Under the pieces are notes generated by a model. It was not told the DNA's origin, did no database searches, and saw only the letters and a program-made list of their open reading frames with translations. Positions 10,431 to 21,213 of a stretch of DNA of 64,000 nucleotides are shown one piece after another. Each line of letters opens with the position of its first letter. Position 1 is the first letter of the stretch. A program made the translations under genes and the position numbers. Source of the stretch: Notospermus geniculatus (Eukaryota > Nemertea > Pilidiophora > Heteronemertea > Lineidae); contig NMRB01000109.1 of assembly GCA_002633025.1 (NCBI GenBank), positions 335,851 through 399,850 on the forward strand, given 5' to 3'.

Positions 10431-10898
10431 ATATGCTGCTTAATGTACCTTTTTGCATTCGCATTCCCAACAACCCATGACTAATCCCGTGTTTTTGCAT
10501 CGGATGTTAACTTAGTAAATAGCTAGGCCTATCAATTAGGAAGGAGAAAGCATGCGATACCGATAGGAAATATTAAACAATTTCCCACCATGATTATGAA
10601 TAAAACAATAATTCTAACTTCACAGAGGGTCAACTTTACCCACGGATGAATGCACTATTTGTTAAAATTCTGTCATGGAATTTTTGCTTTTGGTCACGAC
10701 TTGCAATCAACAATTATTTTCACTTCCTGGTGTGCTGTACAGTGCAGTCTGATAGGCCTAAACACCAGCCACAATGAAATAACGTCACATTTACCACAAT
10801 CCGGTTCACTGTATTCTCCCACACTTTGTGGTGCAATACATGTATGAATGATAGCTTCCTAAAATATATTCTACGGACAACTCGATTATCAGGATATT

Positions 10899-11017
10899 GG
10901 CTGATATTCATAAAAGCTGGCAAATGCTTTTAATTCAAGTGTTGCAGTATATTTACATTGGACCTTGCTGTGCAAATCTTAAGTAAAAGCATTTGCTAAC
11001 TTTTATGAATACCAGCC
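10899..11017. mobile_element. TATTCATAAAA-type palindromic MITE
   Basis: The left arm GGCTGATATTCATAAAAGCT is matched by an inverted right arm ending in TTTTATGAATACCAGCC. The terminal motif TATTCATAAAA with CTTAAG inside is shared with the element at 30151-30259, so both probably belong to one family. Confidence 0.6.
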
Positions 11018-11317
11018 ATTGTGCTGAATGCCAGTGACAAACAACGATGCTTGTACTCCCAGTCCCTTTTTTCTCACTTGGTTCAGCGTGAGAGTTGTAG
11101 TGCAGTGTCATAACTCAGGAGAAGCCATCTAGAAGTCACATCACACTTCATACCAATACCTCACACCGCACCTCAAGCCCAACTAATGCCTGATCATGAT
11201 TGTGATTACCCCGGTACTGATATGGCCAAAAAGTTCATTCCACATATAAAATTACATGAATTGAATACCAATGACGATGACTAAATCAGAATGAGGAATC
11301 TTCTTTCTAGTACTTAC

Positions 11318-11537
11318 TCTTTGAGTCAGTAGCATTAGGAAACCTGGTTTGGTCTTCTATGAAGGTGAATGCCACTGAACTCAGGTAAACTTTGCCATCC
11401 ATTTGAGTGAAGTTGAATTGAGCCTTGTCGCCTTTATCAAACTGAACAGTCAAGAAAGGATCATTGTATTTTGAGGCACATGCTGATTCAGTCGTGATGA
11501 CCTCGGCCGACTTGGGAATAGCAACATCAACTGTGTT
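11318..11537 (-). CDS. LAMP-type glycoprotein, exon 3 (middle of luminal domain)
   Basis: The exon encodes 73 residues from acceptor ttgcag|AAC (phase 0) to donor AAGA|gtaagt (phase 1). IPKSAEVITTESACASKYND and FLTVQFDKGDKAQFNFTQMD match the LAMP pattern of a cysteine followed by a buried F-x-G-x-x-L-x-x-x-F strand. RFPNATDSKS matches the 'FPNA' motif found near the middle of LAMP domains. It joins in frame to the Thr/Pro-rich exon upstream. Confidence 0.88.
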
Positions 11538-11804
11538 CTGCAATTGAGTAAACGAAAATTATAAAATTTGCAGTCTTTTTAGGTGCACCCGAGCTGAGGA
11601 AAATATGAAACTGTGCCACTACTACGGTAGTCTGAGCCACAAAATGAGATGAGCTTCAGCAATAATGTAATCTCTGAGTCTGACACTGTCATACATGTAC
11701 TCTAGTCAAGAAGTCAAGATGCTATAGACTGGACATATCATTGGTAAGAAGGTTACCAACAAGAACGACTTTTTTTGAAGATTTTTAAGAAGACATTTCC
11801 TTAC

Positions 11805-12193
11805 CGTAGTTTTATCTTTCATCTCATATGTGACGGTAAACTTGGCAGACATTTTAGCCTTGAGGCATACTGTCTTGTTGACTTTCAGTTCAAACATATC
11901 CTGTGGTGGCCTGGGAGTTGTAGTCGCGGGAGTTGTAGTCGTTGGAGCTGTAGTTGTTGGAGCTGTAGTCGTTGGAGGAACTGTAGATTTGGAGGTTGTT
12001 GGAGTTGTATTTGGTGTTGTTGTCGGAGTTGTATTTGGTGTTGTTGTCGGAGTTGTGTTTGGAGTTGTTGTAGGAGTTACGTTTGGAGTTGTAGTTGGAT
12101 TTGTTTTATGTGTCGATGGTGTTGTCGGTGTTCCAGTTGTCGTTGGCGTAGTTTCAGGTGCAGCAGTTGTCGTAGGAGTCGCACTCAAAACAG
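11805..12193 (-). CDS. LAMP-type glycoprotein, exon 2 (mucin hinge and start of luminal domain)
   Basis: This 129-codon exon encodes a long Thr/Pro hinge with about seven TTTPNTTP-type repeats. It then enters the folded domain at FELKVNKTVCLKAKMSAKF and TVTYEMKDKTT, a clear match to the first strand of a LAMP luminal domain (…CLxAxMxxxFxVxY…). The order of mucin-like hinge then a single luminal domain resembles CD68 and LAMP3/LAMP5 more than the two-domain LAMP1/2. The acceptor is ttacag|CT (phase 1) and the donor ACG|gtaagg (phase 0). LAMP proteins line the lysosomal membrane and protect it from luminal hydrolases. The antisense strand is also open here, but only because of the codon repetition. 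Confidence 0.9.
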
Positions 12194-13317
12194 CTGTAAA
12201 AATGAAGAAAAAGGTTACAGCTCAGCCAAACTTAAGATTCCCCGATTGGAAGTGGCGTTAACCCATGGTAGACACGGAAATCCTATTGTTTGATGCGGCT
12301 TATTCTGCAAGCAACCATTTTTTGGCACTGATTGGGGATTCTAAATTTGTTTCTCGGCTCTTCCACTGTCGTAAATTGATCGTCATTGATGACGATCGTC
12401 CACGTCATCAGGGCACATCGACGACTCTATTGACTGTCTTTTTTTGTCTCATTGTCACTCTCAGACAAAATGTCTGTCTGGAGTCTCTGACTCTGGGCCT
12501 AGTTTTGTATAGTTCATTCGCATTGTCCTAAACAGGCACGATAAAAGTCTTTTAAAATTTCTTGTGTGAAATATCTTCACAAATTTCAGCCTGGGAACAT
12601 TGCATCACATATGTGGCATTGCTGAGCAGGTGTTCATTTTGGAACTTTTCATGGAAGTTTTGTGTAATTGCAGGTTTTAAAACATGCTGTACATCAATGG
12701 TGTACATTCACTGTACATTGAGTGTTTGTTATTACCCTCTGGGAAAAAATGGCCGACTTTGGCAAGGTATCTATTTGACATTTGTCATTGCAATATAATA
12801 GACCCCTTGCGCTTATCAGCCCAGGGTGTCAACATTAGCCTCGCCCTAGGGGGCCTAATGCATTTGTACAGTTGGCTCCTGTGCTTACCGTCGGCACAAT
12901 GCACTAGGCCCAAGGTTTGTTTACACCTTCTGGCTGTAATGGCCGACTTGCGCAAGTGGTCTATATAGATAGCCTAGCGCGCTGGCTCCGAGCGAGAGGA
13001 CACGCGGGGCGGGGGGTCAAGCGTGCATGTCCGATGCATGTGTGCACGTACTGTGACGTAGGCCTAGGGCAGGCCGAGGACTCCTGTGCTGTGCTGTGGG
13101 TGTGCTGTGCTTTGTGCATGCAAGACAGTCACAGTGCAATGCTAGGCCTAGGCCTATGCATTGCACAATGCCGTCAATGGCAATTGCAATGCATTGATTT
13201 TTTCAGCCGACCACCAACAAGATAAGAAGCCAATTTTCCCTTTTACAAACACACTTTCAGATTGACAAGGGCATTTACGTGTTGTTTAACATGCACTACG
13301 ATTCCTACTATACTTAC

Positions 13318-13363
13318 CTGTCACCAAAAGGCAACAGAAGACGGCGAAAATTATGGTTTTCAT
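13318..13363 (-). CDS. LAMP-type glycoprotein, exon 1 (signal peptide)
   Basis: ATG at 13363 opens a 15-codon hydrophobic stretch, MKTIIFAVFCCLLVT, a typical signal peptide, followed by donor ACAG|gtaagt in phase 1. This phase fits the acceptor of the Thr/Pro exon, giving a continuous chain of signal, hinge and luminal domain. It would be transcribed divergently from the PPSY gene at 14674. Confidence 0.85.
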
Positions 13364-14660
13364 GGTTGTTTTCGTTCTCTCTCGGCACTTCCCCTTCTCA
13401 GCAGCGACGGAGGACCTGTTCTAGAACTGTTCCTTGAATTGGTCACCCTCCCACTTCTCAATCCAATCAATTGAGCAAAATATCCGTACAACCGAAATGA
13501 AGCACAAAGAAGCGGGATCAGATATGGTTGTTATGAACAGATATCTCTATTTTAGGTGAATATTATTCAAAATTATTTCCTTCTAATGTTATTTGTGCTT
13601 AGAAACTAATCGCTTCGGATGGTGGAACAGCGAATGTTGAGTCAGATTGCTATCATGTGACCTACGAATCATGTGATCTTTGACTAGTTTCATTCTTCGC
13701 CGCGAAAATTTTGTGGCACTCCAGTAGTCTGGTGTCACTATCTTCCACTAGATGTCGCTTTTTCTCTAGAAATCGCTACCTGACCTAGGTCCTCTCGAGT
13801 AGGTCACTGGAACCAGTTCGAACGCAAGCGCCGCGCAAATAGGCGGCGAAGACTGGAACCAGACTAGTTGCGAAATTTCCTTCCTTGCATTTCAATCGCG
13901 TAACATCGACATGAAAAGAATGAATAAATGCCCAACTCAGCCTATGTGAGCATAGTAACTACGCTCTCTTTTAGGCCTATGTGTATTTACTGGATCACTA
14001 AATGCTAATGCCCAAATTATCGACTCGCATGACTCCCATGAGATGAGAGTCATCAGGTCATGTCATGACAGTTTCATGGTTTTGACATGTTTGACCATGT
14101 TGACAGTGACAGTGCAGTGCTGTGTGCAGATGCACGCACTGAGGTGTATTGCGTGTGCATGAAAACGGACCCATTCATTCTTGATTGAGCACCACATCAT
14201 GACATCAAGATCAAGTAGGCCTAGGCCTAGAAAAGCTTTTTTTGCATTATAATAATAATTGGTCGGCTAGAACTTTGCTGCCATCTTTTGGCGCTATGTA
14301 GGCCTAGGCCTACGCCACGGCTGACTGCTACCGGTATGCTATTGTGGCGTAGGCCTAGCCTACGCCTAAAAGGCCTAATAGGAAACTGGTGACTGTGTCG
14401 GTTGATTTTTTTGGCATTTGATCACCGTGAATTGATTTATCACGATTGATTTGAATAAGAAGCACGTGGTGAGGCGCAGCGTCAACGATAACTAATTAGG
14501 CCTACATTTCACTACTGTAGGCCTAGGCACCTAGGCCTAAATTGCATGAAATCTTGCTCGTGCTGCCATTGATTATGTCGATATTCTTCAAAATGCAGCT
14601 GCGGCTTTGAGGACCTCACTCGTTTTGACATTACCTCCCGTTATTTTCATATTCTTTCAG
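13364..14660. other. Divergent intergenic region with AGGCCTA clusters
   Basis: This 1.3-kb stretch lies between the LAMP start (-) and the first recognised exon of the PPSY gene (+), so it probably holds both promoters. It is dense in the palindromic words TAGGCCTAGGCCTA (for example near 14217, 14299 and 14518). No upstream noncoding exon for the PPSY gene could be fixed, although the acceptor at 14660 shows that one should exist. Confidence 0.45.
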
Positions 14661-14673
14661 TAGTAGTTGAGCC

Positions 14674-14832
14674 ATGAGTCGGCACGTGGCGTACCGCTGC
14701 AACCCTCCACCAGTACCAGACCGTGAGGTTGACGGTTTTGTCTTGATCGGCGAGACAATGAGTGATACAAATCTTGTGCGGCGGGGATCATCACTACAAC
14801 ATGAGGAAGAAGACCTTCCACCATCATATGAG
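14674..14832 (+). CDS. PPSY-motif protein, first coding exon
   Basis: The exon begins at acceptor ttctttcag|TAGTAG (14661), has a short leader, and starts translation at 14674. It encodes 53 residues: MSRHVAYRCNPPPVPDREVD, a hydrophobic patch GFVLIGE, an acidic run, and LPPSYE at the end. The donor GAG|gtacat is phase 0. PPxY motifs bind WW domains, notably those of NEDD4-type ubiquitin ligases, and adaptors carrying them direct membrane-protein turnover. No known family was recognised, so the role is not assigned. An exon start after an acceptor argues for a normal spliced gene with a 5' noncoding exon. Confidence 0.72.
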
Positions 14833-14977
14833 GTACATCACCAGTCTTAAATAGATTCAAACAGACTGCTTGACAGCTTGTCCATCCCATGAACTTTCTT
14901 CCAGTATAGTCTGTGTTTGAGTCTACTTGAACCCAGGGCCTTGGTATTCACCAGATGAGGTCTGTTATTTTTTGCAG

Positions 14978-15499
14978 ATGGCAATGTCTATGAGCCAAAC
15001 AGACTTACCACCATCATATTCCGAACTTCCTCCATCACTTCCGTATCTCCGCAGCGTGTCACTTCCGAATCAGTACTCCTGTTCTGCCCCAACAATTCCA
15101 CATCCGAGGTCGCAGTCATGCGCTGATGATGAATTCACGACCATCTTCGAGCAGAGAACGCCAGACCTGGAGGAGGCGCCACCGACGCGCGAGGGAGCAA
15201 TGCAAACACGAAGGACATTTGACACGTCCCACGATTCAAGCCTGTTCAGACTCTCCGACAGATTACTCTCAGCTGAGACAAGAAACATAGACATTCCAAG
15301 GCTGCCCTCTATTGATTTAGACCGGTATAATTATGATTTTAGTCTTGAGAGATGTTATCTAAGGGACTCCGAGGCTGAACAAATGGTAGGGACATTAGTG
15401 CAGATTGACAGCCCTTATGATGCAGGGTGGAATATTCGTAACCCGTGCTCGTCTGATGACGAGTGGACTGATGTGCTAGAAATATCCGGATTCGGTTGA
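14978..15499 (+). CDS. PPSY-motif protein, second coding exon
   Basis: Acceptor ttttttgcag|ATG joins in phase 0 to the first exon. The full protein is then 226 aa, with a second LPPSYSELPPSLP motif about 13 residues after the first. The rest is hydrophilic and acidic: DDEFTTIFEQRTPDLEEAPP, then a C-terminal block DRYNYDFSLERCYLRDSEAE and SDDEWTDVLEISGFG before TGA at 15497. There is no signal peptide or membrane span, so the product is probably cytosolic and may be an adaptor for WW-domain proteins. I recognise no named family. The two PPSY motifs sit either side of the only coding intron. Confidence 0.75.
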   Translation: MAMSMSQTDLPPSYSELPPSLPYLRSVSLPNQYSCSAPTIPHPRSQSCADDEFTTIFEQRTPDLEEAPPTREGAMQTRRTFDTSHDSSLFRLSDRLLSAETRNIDIPRLPSIDLDRYNYDFSLERCYLRDSEAEQMVGTLVQIDSPYDAGWNIRNPCSSDDEWTDVLEISGFG

Positions 15500-15577
15500 A
15501 ATCTGCTGACATGTGCTCTATATTTAATTTAATGTGTTGGTTATGATTTGTCTACCTTACATTGCATTGTTGATGTT

Positions 15578-15641
15578 GATAGCCCAGCAGCTAGCATCCT
15601 GAGGGATGTGATAGCCCAGCAGCTAGCATCCTGAGGGATGT
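15578..15641 (+). repeat. Perfect 32-bp tandem duplication in the presumed 3'UTR
   Basis: A 32-bp unit (starting GATAGCCCAGCAGC, ending GAGGGATGT) is present twice without change, 80 bp after the stop of the PPSY gene. Confidence 0.85.
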
Positions 15642-15855
15642 GGTAGCTAAAAGTTTGTTTATTACCGTACCATACATGTAAGTGAGTATTTTCAACCAAA
15701 TTTTTGGTTTCTGGGATTTTAGCCCTAAATTTTAAAGGGCATACTTATATGACTCAGTAAAATGTTCTGGTTTAATCATGGGATATTTCACAGAGTATTC
15801 TCATGTGCCAGTGCATCACAAATTAGGAACAACTTGAAATGTGCTTCTCATCCTA

Positions 15856-16100
15856 TAGACAAATCCCAAATTGACGTAAACGGGAAAGATCTGCGCACTT
15901 CCGCCGAAATAGCAACAAGAACCTCGGTCTGAAACTGAATGACGTGACGCAGAGAACCCCACGACAGTGACTTGGACGACGTCACGTCAGAGTTGACCAT
16001 TGCTGAATCACGGATTGCGTCACGTCAGCTGGTTTCAGATGGAGGCTCTTGTTGCTATTTCGGCGGAAGTGCGCAGAACTTGGAATTTGGGATTCGTCTA
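15856..16100. mobile_element. TIR MITE with TA target duplication
   Basis: Inverted ends TAGACAAATCCCAAATT and AATTTGGGATTCGTCTA extend about 100 bp inward (both arms contain CTGCGCACTTCCGCCGAAAT or its complement). TA flanks both sides (15854-15855 and 16101-16102), fitting a Tc1/mariner-type insertion. It is 245 bp and noncoding. Confidence 0.75.
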
Positions 16101-16403
16101 TAGTCTCTCCAAAATAGAGTTTGGCACCTGTACCTCTCTGGATCTGGGGTATTACACTGGAAGTGAAATGATTGTTCACAATATCCCATAGTACGAGATT
16201 TTCACTGTGTGGCACACTTTACTAGCTAGTACCTTGAACAAATTCCCTATATGAGATTTTCACTTAATGTACCGGTAAGTGGCACTTTTTAGATCGGTGA
16301 TTTAGTACTCATCAAATCTAGTCATTCTTTCTGAGTGGGCTATAGTACAGCAGCACTATTTTCAGTAGTCATCCGTTTTCATCTTTAAATTTTTTGCATG
16401 TAA

Positions 16404-16853
16404 GGCCATTCTTTTTTTATTTGTTGTTTAGCGGACCCGCCGTAGTTAGATTTTGGCAATTTGGAAAAAAAATAAAATTGAAAAAAAACATCTTTTTTAT
16501 TTCCGTCGGTCCCGTTTTTCAACCTTTCAATGTTTTTTCAAAATCATTCTTCAGCGAGGTATGAGCACTCTATTAAAAACATTTGGTGAGGTCCCGTCCA
16601 GTGCTGTTGTGGGGGATATTTTCGAACATTTGCCGCGTTCGTCGGCCGGGCAGATAGGCGACATCAACAGCAATCATGATATTTGAGGTTCTTTATTTCC
16701 GCCTGTCTTGGTTTCGCTGGATAAAGGCTAGCTAAAACGAAAAATATAAATCCATCAGAAAGATTGGACTTTTATTTTTATTTTTTTTCCTGTCTCCTGT
16801 CTTGAGTGTACTGGAAAAAAGTCCGCTAAACAACAAATAAAAAAAGAATGGCC
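16404..16853. mobile_element. TIR MITE with TAA target duplication (PIF/Harbinger-like)
   Basis: The left end GGCCATTCTTTTTTTATTTG and its exact inverted copy at the right share at least 33 bp. TAA is present on both flanks (16401-16403 and 16854-16856), the 3-bp TWA duplication typical of PIF/Harbinger elements. The 450-bp interior has no transposase. Confidence 0.75.
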
Positions 16854-16856
16854 TAA

Positions 16857-18061
16857 AGTGCAATATTAGCTTTCCCAACGTGAATAACCCTCCGTTGGGC
16901 ATCTAAATTGTAGGGCATGTTTAACTTTATGTCAGTTTGACAGTGGCTATATTGCTGTGTTCATTTATTGAAATAACATCATCCTTGCTGAAGAACCTGA
17001 AAGATCAAAGGCACCTTTTCAAAACCATGCATTTTCATGAAAAGTTGCTTTTGTACAGAGACGAGACCCAACTGTCAGTTTGCTTGTACTGGTACAAGGT
17101 GTCATCAGGACTGATCAGCCAGCAACTCAGTGATGTTCTTCCACATCATATCCTTATCAACTCCCAGTAAAACTGGTTCTCGCTTTCTGCTGATTTGCAA
17201 AAGTTCTTTCTGTGGAGGAGGCCACTTGCTGGCCACTTGCTGGTGATTAAATCCCCCTGTTGCTTTCCCATCATTGACTATTGTTATCAAAACTGCTTTT
17301 TAACAAAATATTCCTTTTCAGAATTCTGCTGTATAATAAATCTATTGATTTTTAAAACATTCTCCTGTTCATTAGTATAGTTACTGTCAGAGATGGACTC
17401 CAGTTTGAAATGTGTTTTTGTGCCACCTACTATAGAAGTGCATGTCCTTTGTACTTTCTCTTCGTCCCTTAGGGACTTTGGGTCGTTACTGTCATTTGGT
17501 CAGTGGCTGTAGGTAGGAACACGGCATACTTGGGTGAATTCCTCGTAAATGTATGTAAATATCTCCTTTCTCTTTTGAAAACCTAGCTAGAATTCTTCAA
17601 CTGACAGCATCAAGTCAAATCATCTTATTGAGAGATCTTCGTACACTTGGTAAGTATTCGTTTTTCCATAACATTAAAATTATTCAGGGTACATGTATTC
17701 TTGTACTCTTCTTAAAACCTTTCCTTGTGACTTCTTGAGTACACCTCGGGGGCGGATCCAGAGGGGGTGCCCTGGGCTCGCCTCCCCTTTTGGCCAACAA
17801 ATCTGTAAAATCGGCCGTGAAATTCTGGAATTTGGAGCAAATAATTGAAATTCACTGCAAATTTCAATGTTCCTAGCACAGGGCAGCCCCCTCTTTTCCT
17901 AAATCAATTTCAAATGTGTACAAATGTAGGAACACTGCACCTTTCCCACGATAGAGCTTTTAGATTGCTCGGAGACTGGCCCACTGTGATTGTACTATAC
18001 TGTAATCTCCTACCGGTCCAGGTTCTTGTCTTCTGCACTTCTCAGACTGAACAGAATTTTG
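16857..18061. other. Gene-poor spacer
   Basis: No exon could be supported. It lies between the 3' end of the PPSY gene (+) and the 3' end of the giant modular gene (-), so both 3'UTRs probably lie here or nearby. Confidence 0.4.
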
Positions 18062-18108
18062 CTAACATGATCTTATTCCACAGAAACTATATTCTCTACT
18101 GATCCATT
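18062..18108 (-). CDS. Candidate terminal exon of the giant modular gene
   Basis: Acceptor cacttcag|AA continues in phase 1 from the exon at 18592-18678 and reads E-WISREYSFCGIRSC, then TAG. The splice phase fits and the exon ends the frame, but there is no conservation to support it and the paralogous gene ends differently (basic tail). Treat it as tentative. Confidence 0.28.
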
Positions 18109-18483
18109 CTGAAGTGTCATGTACATTAAGAAAGAACAAATCACAGTAAAAGAGGGAATAGCAGGGTACGGCTGTGATTTACTGAACTTGAATTAGGCAC
18201 AGTGCATTTTCAGAGACAATATCAAGGTCTTGTATTATCGTGGATTCCTTGTGAATTTTATAGTTAATTGTTCTCTGTGACTTCGGCGATTACGAACCAG
18301 TATACTGGTACGATAAGTTCACATTTCCAAGTTGATCACACGATTAGATTCTTTGGTAGGTTATGCTTTGTGAGTTCCTTTCTCAGTGATGTCCCAACTG
18401 AAATAGAAATGACAGCAGATAGGATGTTGTATTTTAATGGGATGGTATATTCTGCCTTTGAAAGTGATATCTCCTGCGGACCC

Positions 18484-18545
18484 TTGATAGCCCAGTGGTT
18501 ATTGCATCCGCTCAGCGGCAGGTCCTGGGTTCGAATCCTGGGCCA
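18484..18545 (+). mobile_element. tRNA-derived SINE head
   Basis: TAGCCCAGTGG (A box, from 18488) and GGTTCGAATCC (B box, 18528-18538) have RNA polymerase III promoter spacing. A T-arm can form with wobble pairs. The acceptor stem does not pair, so this is not a functional tRNA but the head of a tRNA-derived SINE. It lies close to the CPxGT exon at 18592. Confidence 0.65.
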
Positions 18546-18591
18546 TATGGGAATAATCATCCCTGGCTGTTCAGCATTTGTATTGGCTTAC

Positions 18592-18678
18592 CTAGACACG
18601 TCCCTGGTTCTGGGGCGTAAGGAGATGTCCCTGGCGGACATTTCCCCTTTGCATCCATCTCAAGAAGGGCAACCATGC
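18592..18678 (-). CDS. Giant modular gene, third CPxGT module exon
   Basis: The exon encodes 29 residues between acceptor ttccag|GC and donor CTAG|gtaagc, phase 1 at both ends. It reads MVALLEMDAK then GKCPPGTSPYAPEPGTCL. Exactly two cysteines are separated by 13 residues, as in the other modules of this window. It lies outside the duplicated block, so only one copy exists. It follows the microexon at 19096, the same order seen in the + strand paralog at 57777-58164. Confidence 0.72.
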   Translation of the reverse strand, partial: AWLPFLRWMQRGNVRQGHLLTPQNQGRV

Positions 18679-19095
18679 CTGGAAAAAGAAGGAAATCAGG
18701 ATCACAGGTCTTTGTAGACTCGGCACTCACCATCTTTCAAGTGCCAGTGCAACTTCTTCCCAGTATGTGACATTTCTGAGTCGGCAGTTTGGATTTCGGT
18801 AGAGTTATTATTTGCATCTCATCATTTCAGGTCATTGGTTGAGCCAGGCGTCAGCTTTTTGAAAAGGGGAATCAGAACATAGGAACAGAACAAGAAACAG
18901 AGAGATCAGTGAATGTTTCAATGCGAGGATGGAAGCAAATTGAGCCACCCTGAACTTCTCAAAGAGTTGCAGATTCTGAGAGGAAGAGCAGGAGCTGCTG
19001 CTAAAATATAGAATTGGCTTCTACGTCACACCCCTCTTCTGAGATAGCCGAGTGAAATGACCTGAGTTTCAGGATGCAAGAAAGCATTCACGTAC

Positions 19096-19122
19096 CTTCC
19101 TTGAATTTGTCCCAGTCGTCGA
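19096..19122 (-). CDS. Giant modular gene, 27-nt microexon
   Basis: Acceptor ttttag|TC and donor GAAG|gtacgt bound a 27-nt phase 1-1 exon encoding I-DDWDKFKE. A 30-nt microexon of similar character (KNMERFENS) occupies the same position between the second and third CPxGT modules of the + strand paralog, which supports its reality. Confidence 0.6.
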
Positions 19123-19256
19123 CTAAAATGGGGAAAATAGATGAGTTTAATAAAGATTGGTAATATAATTCAAAGTGTTTTGCTATTAGTCTACAATTTT
19201 CAATGTTTTATTTTCAAATAGATTGACTGTCCTCGTTGTCATTTATCAGATGTCCC

Positions 19257-19580
19257 CCGTATTTTTTACGCGACTATAGGGCGCACCTGACTATAAGGCG
19301 CACCCCCTAATTTCATCCTAAACCCTTGACGAAATCCATACATAATACGCACCGCCCTATAAGACGCACCTCCCTATAAGACGCAGTCATCAGGTGAACC
19401 ACAGCAATGTTATGCATCAAACTGACCTGGTTGTATGATTAATTAGGCTTGTTGTGACACTTCTGATCAAATTTTCGGACTCTTATCTGCAGATAAGGCG
19501 CACCACCCTATAAGGCGCACCCCCAATTTTAGACCCTTCTTCATGAAAAAAAGCCGCGCCTTATAGTCCGAAAAATACGG
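19257..19580. mobile_element. CCGTATTTTTCGGACTATAAGGCGC MITE, copy in block A
   Basis: The ends are CCGTATTTTTTACGCGACTA and TAGTCCGAAAAATACGG, inverted to each other. The interior repeats CTATAAGGCGCACC and CTATAAGACGCACC several times. This family is widespread in animal genomes. It lies in the intron between the second CPxGT exon and the microexon. Confidence 0.7.
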
Positions 19581-20221
19581 ACTATATATACGGTATGGGT
19601 ACCAGAAATGGCTGGGCATTGTTTTGCCCTGTGATCTACAGAGATTGTTTGCCAGTTGGAAGGATGAGATTTGAGAGCCTTGTTTCTTTTCATGTTTGTT
19701 GATATCAGTGTATCATGTTTTCGCTCTTCTGGCACATATTTTCAAATTCCGATTGCATGCATCCCAAAGGACTTCCACAGAATGTATAACTTGTGACCAA
19801 TAGATGTCTTATCTACTTTTGTTCCGACTTACTTAGACAAGTGTCCGGCCGTCTCTTGTATAGCTCTGAACCTGCAGGGCACCGCCCATGTTTAGTGTTT
19901 GTGGTTATAAAGTGGACAAACACTTGTGTGTTGAATGCCTTCATGTTGTAGACTGAAATGGAATGAAACATACGGGTACGTGTGGCTTACATTTTAAGTC
20001 CTCTGTTTCGCGTGGGTGAGTTCAGACAGAGGGATTTGCCTCGGAGTGTCTTGTTATCAGAGCCAATGGAGAGTCAAACCTGAAACCGTCTGACCATTTA
20101 TGTATCCAAGTTCCATGCCACTATCCCACTCTGGCTTATCAGTCAGTCCCGTTTTGAGTAATATTGGTAGATGAGAGTCGGCACTATCTGTAGGAATGCT
20201 TGGCTGGAGCGGAATACTTAC

Positions 20222-20314
20222 TGATGCATTGGGTTGGGTCCTTCAGGTAGACCGTGGTACCTGCCGGACATCTTCCCATGTGATTCTTGTGTGTCAGGTT
20301 GATCAGAATTGGCT
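20222..20314 (-). CDS. Giant modular gene (copy A), second CPxGT module exon
   Basis: 93 nt, phase 1-1, acceptor tttcag|AG, donor ATCA|gtaagt. It encodes PILINLTHKNHMG then RCPAGTTVYLKDPTQCI. NLT is a possible N-glycosylation site. The two cysteines are 13 residues apart. Identical in layout to 29272-29364 in copy B. Confidence 0.78.
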
Positions 20315-20610
20315 CTGAAATGAAATGAAATGATCATCAGATCTGTCGGTGGAAATTAAGGCTTTTCCCCTCTTTTGTTCTGGTGCCCAAAGAAAGAGAA
20401 AGCATAAAAATTGACACACAAAATGATGATATGTGATACCGTACTATATCGACTGTTTCTGACTTCTGGCAGAACAGTTGCAGGGACATCGGCATCAACA
20501 TGCTTATCACCCTATTATCAAACTCTTTGTCACAGACATGTCCAATTTTGAGTATAGTCATTAACTAGCCTACTAGTAGTTATTAGCCGTATCATTTGGT
20601 GAAATCTTAC

Positions 20611-20697
20611 TTTCACAGAGTTTGGTCCGTGGATGGGCCTTAGTGTTTGGTGGACATCTCCCCTTTATCTTTGGTATCAGTGTTGTCCCTGTCATGA
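20611..20697 (-). CDS. Giant modular gene (copy A), first CPxGT module exon
   Basis: 87 nt, phase 1-1, acceptor ttttag|TC, donor GAAA|gtaaga. It encodes MTGTTLIPKIKG then RCPPNTKAHPRTKLCE, with cysteines 12 residues apart, one fewer than in the other modules. Confidence 0.75.
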
Positions 20698-20834
20698 CTA
20701 AAAGTGAAAAAATGATTGTTCAGAATTAATTTCATAATGCAAGAAATGACAATGTGAAGTTGTCCTAGATACTCCTTCAATATTTTCCTACACCAGCAAA
20801 ACCTTGTTATTTACATCACTATAATATGCCATAC

Positions 20835-20927
20835 CTTTATTGGGTTCTGCTGTTGGTCCTTCTGTTGTCGTTTGCTGTGGATGGTCGCGCGGTTTCTCTG
20901 TTTTAACTTCCATCTTTTTGCCTGTTT
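20835..20927 (-). CDS. Giant modular gene (copy A), linker exon
   Basis: 93 nt, phase 1-1, between acceptor atcacag|AA and donor AAAG|gtatgg. It encodes a polar linker, TGKKMEVKTEKPRDHPQQ then TTTEGPTAEPNK. It has no cysteines and probably separates the LamG domain from the CPxGT modules. Confidence 0.72.
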
Positions 20928-21213
20928 CTGTGATAGTAAAAAAATGAGGTTATGATAACGCAACAGGTCCTCAACTGAATTGAATATTGAGACCCTAACC
21001 CACTGCTTCAATATTAAACTAGTTGTTAAAACTATTTAATTGAAAGGGACGTCCAGGTGAAACCTTTCACTATATACCGGGTTTTGTTTTCGACCATGTT
21101 AACATTTTTCAATTTTTTGTATGTTTCGTCCGCTGTACCTTTGATAATTGACAGGGTGCTCATGAAACAATGAATTAGAAAAGTCTGGCCTAATGACTCG
21201 TATAAGAACTCAC

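Noticed and set aside
11775-12293. Antisense frames over the LAMP hinge encoding Cys/Arg/Ser- or Val/Gly-rich repeats
   Set aside because: They are the complement of the TTTPNTTP codons; the sense exon has good splice sites and a recognised LAMP domain.
18484-18545. A tRNA gene
   Set aside because: The A and B boxes are good, but the acceptor stem does not pair and the anticodon arm is poor; a SINE head fits better.
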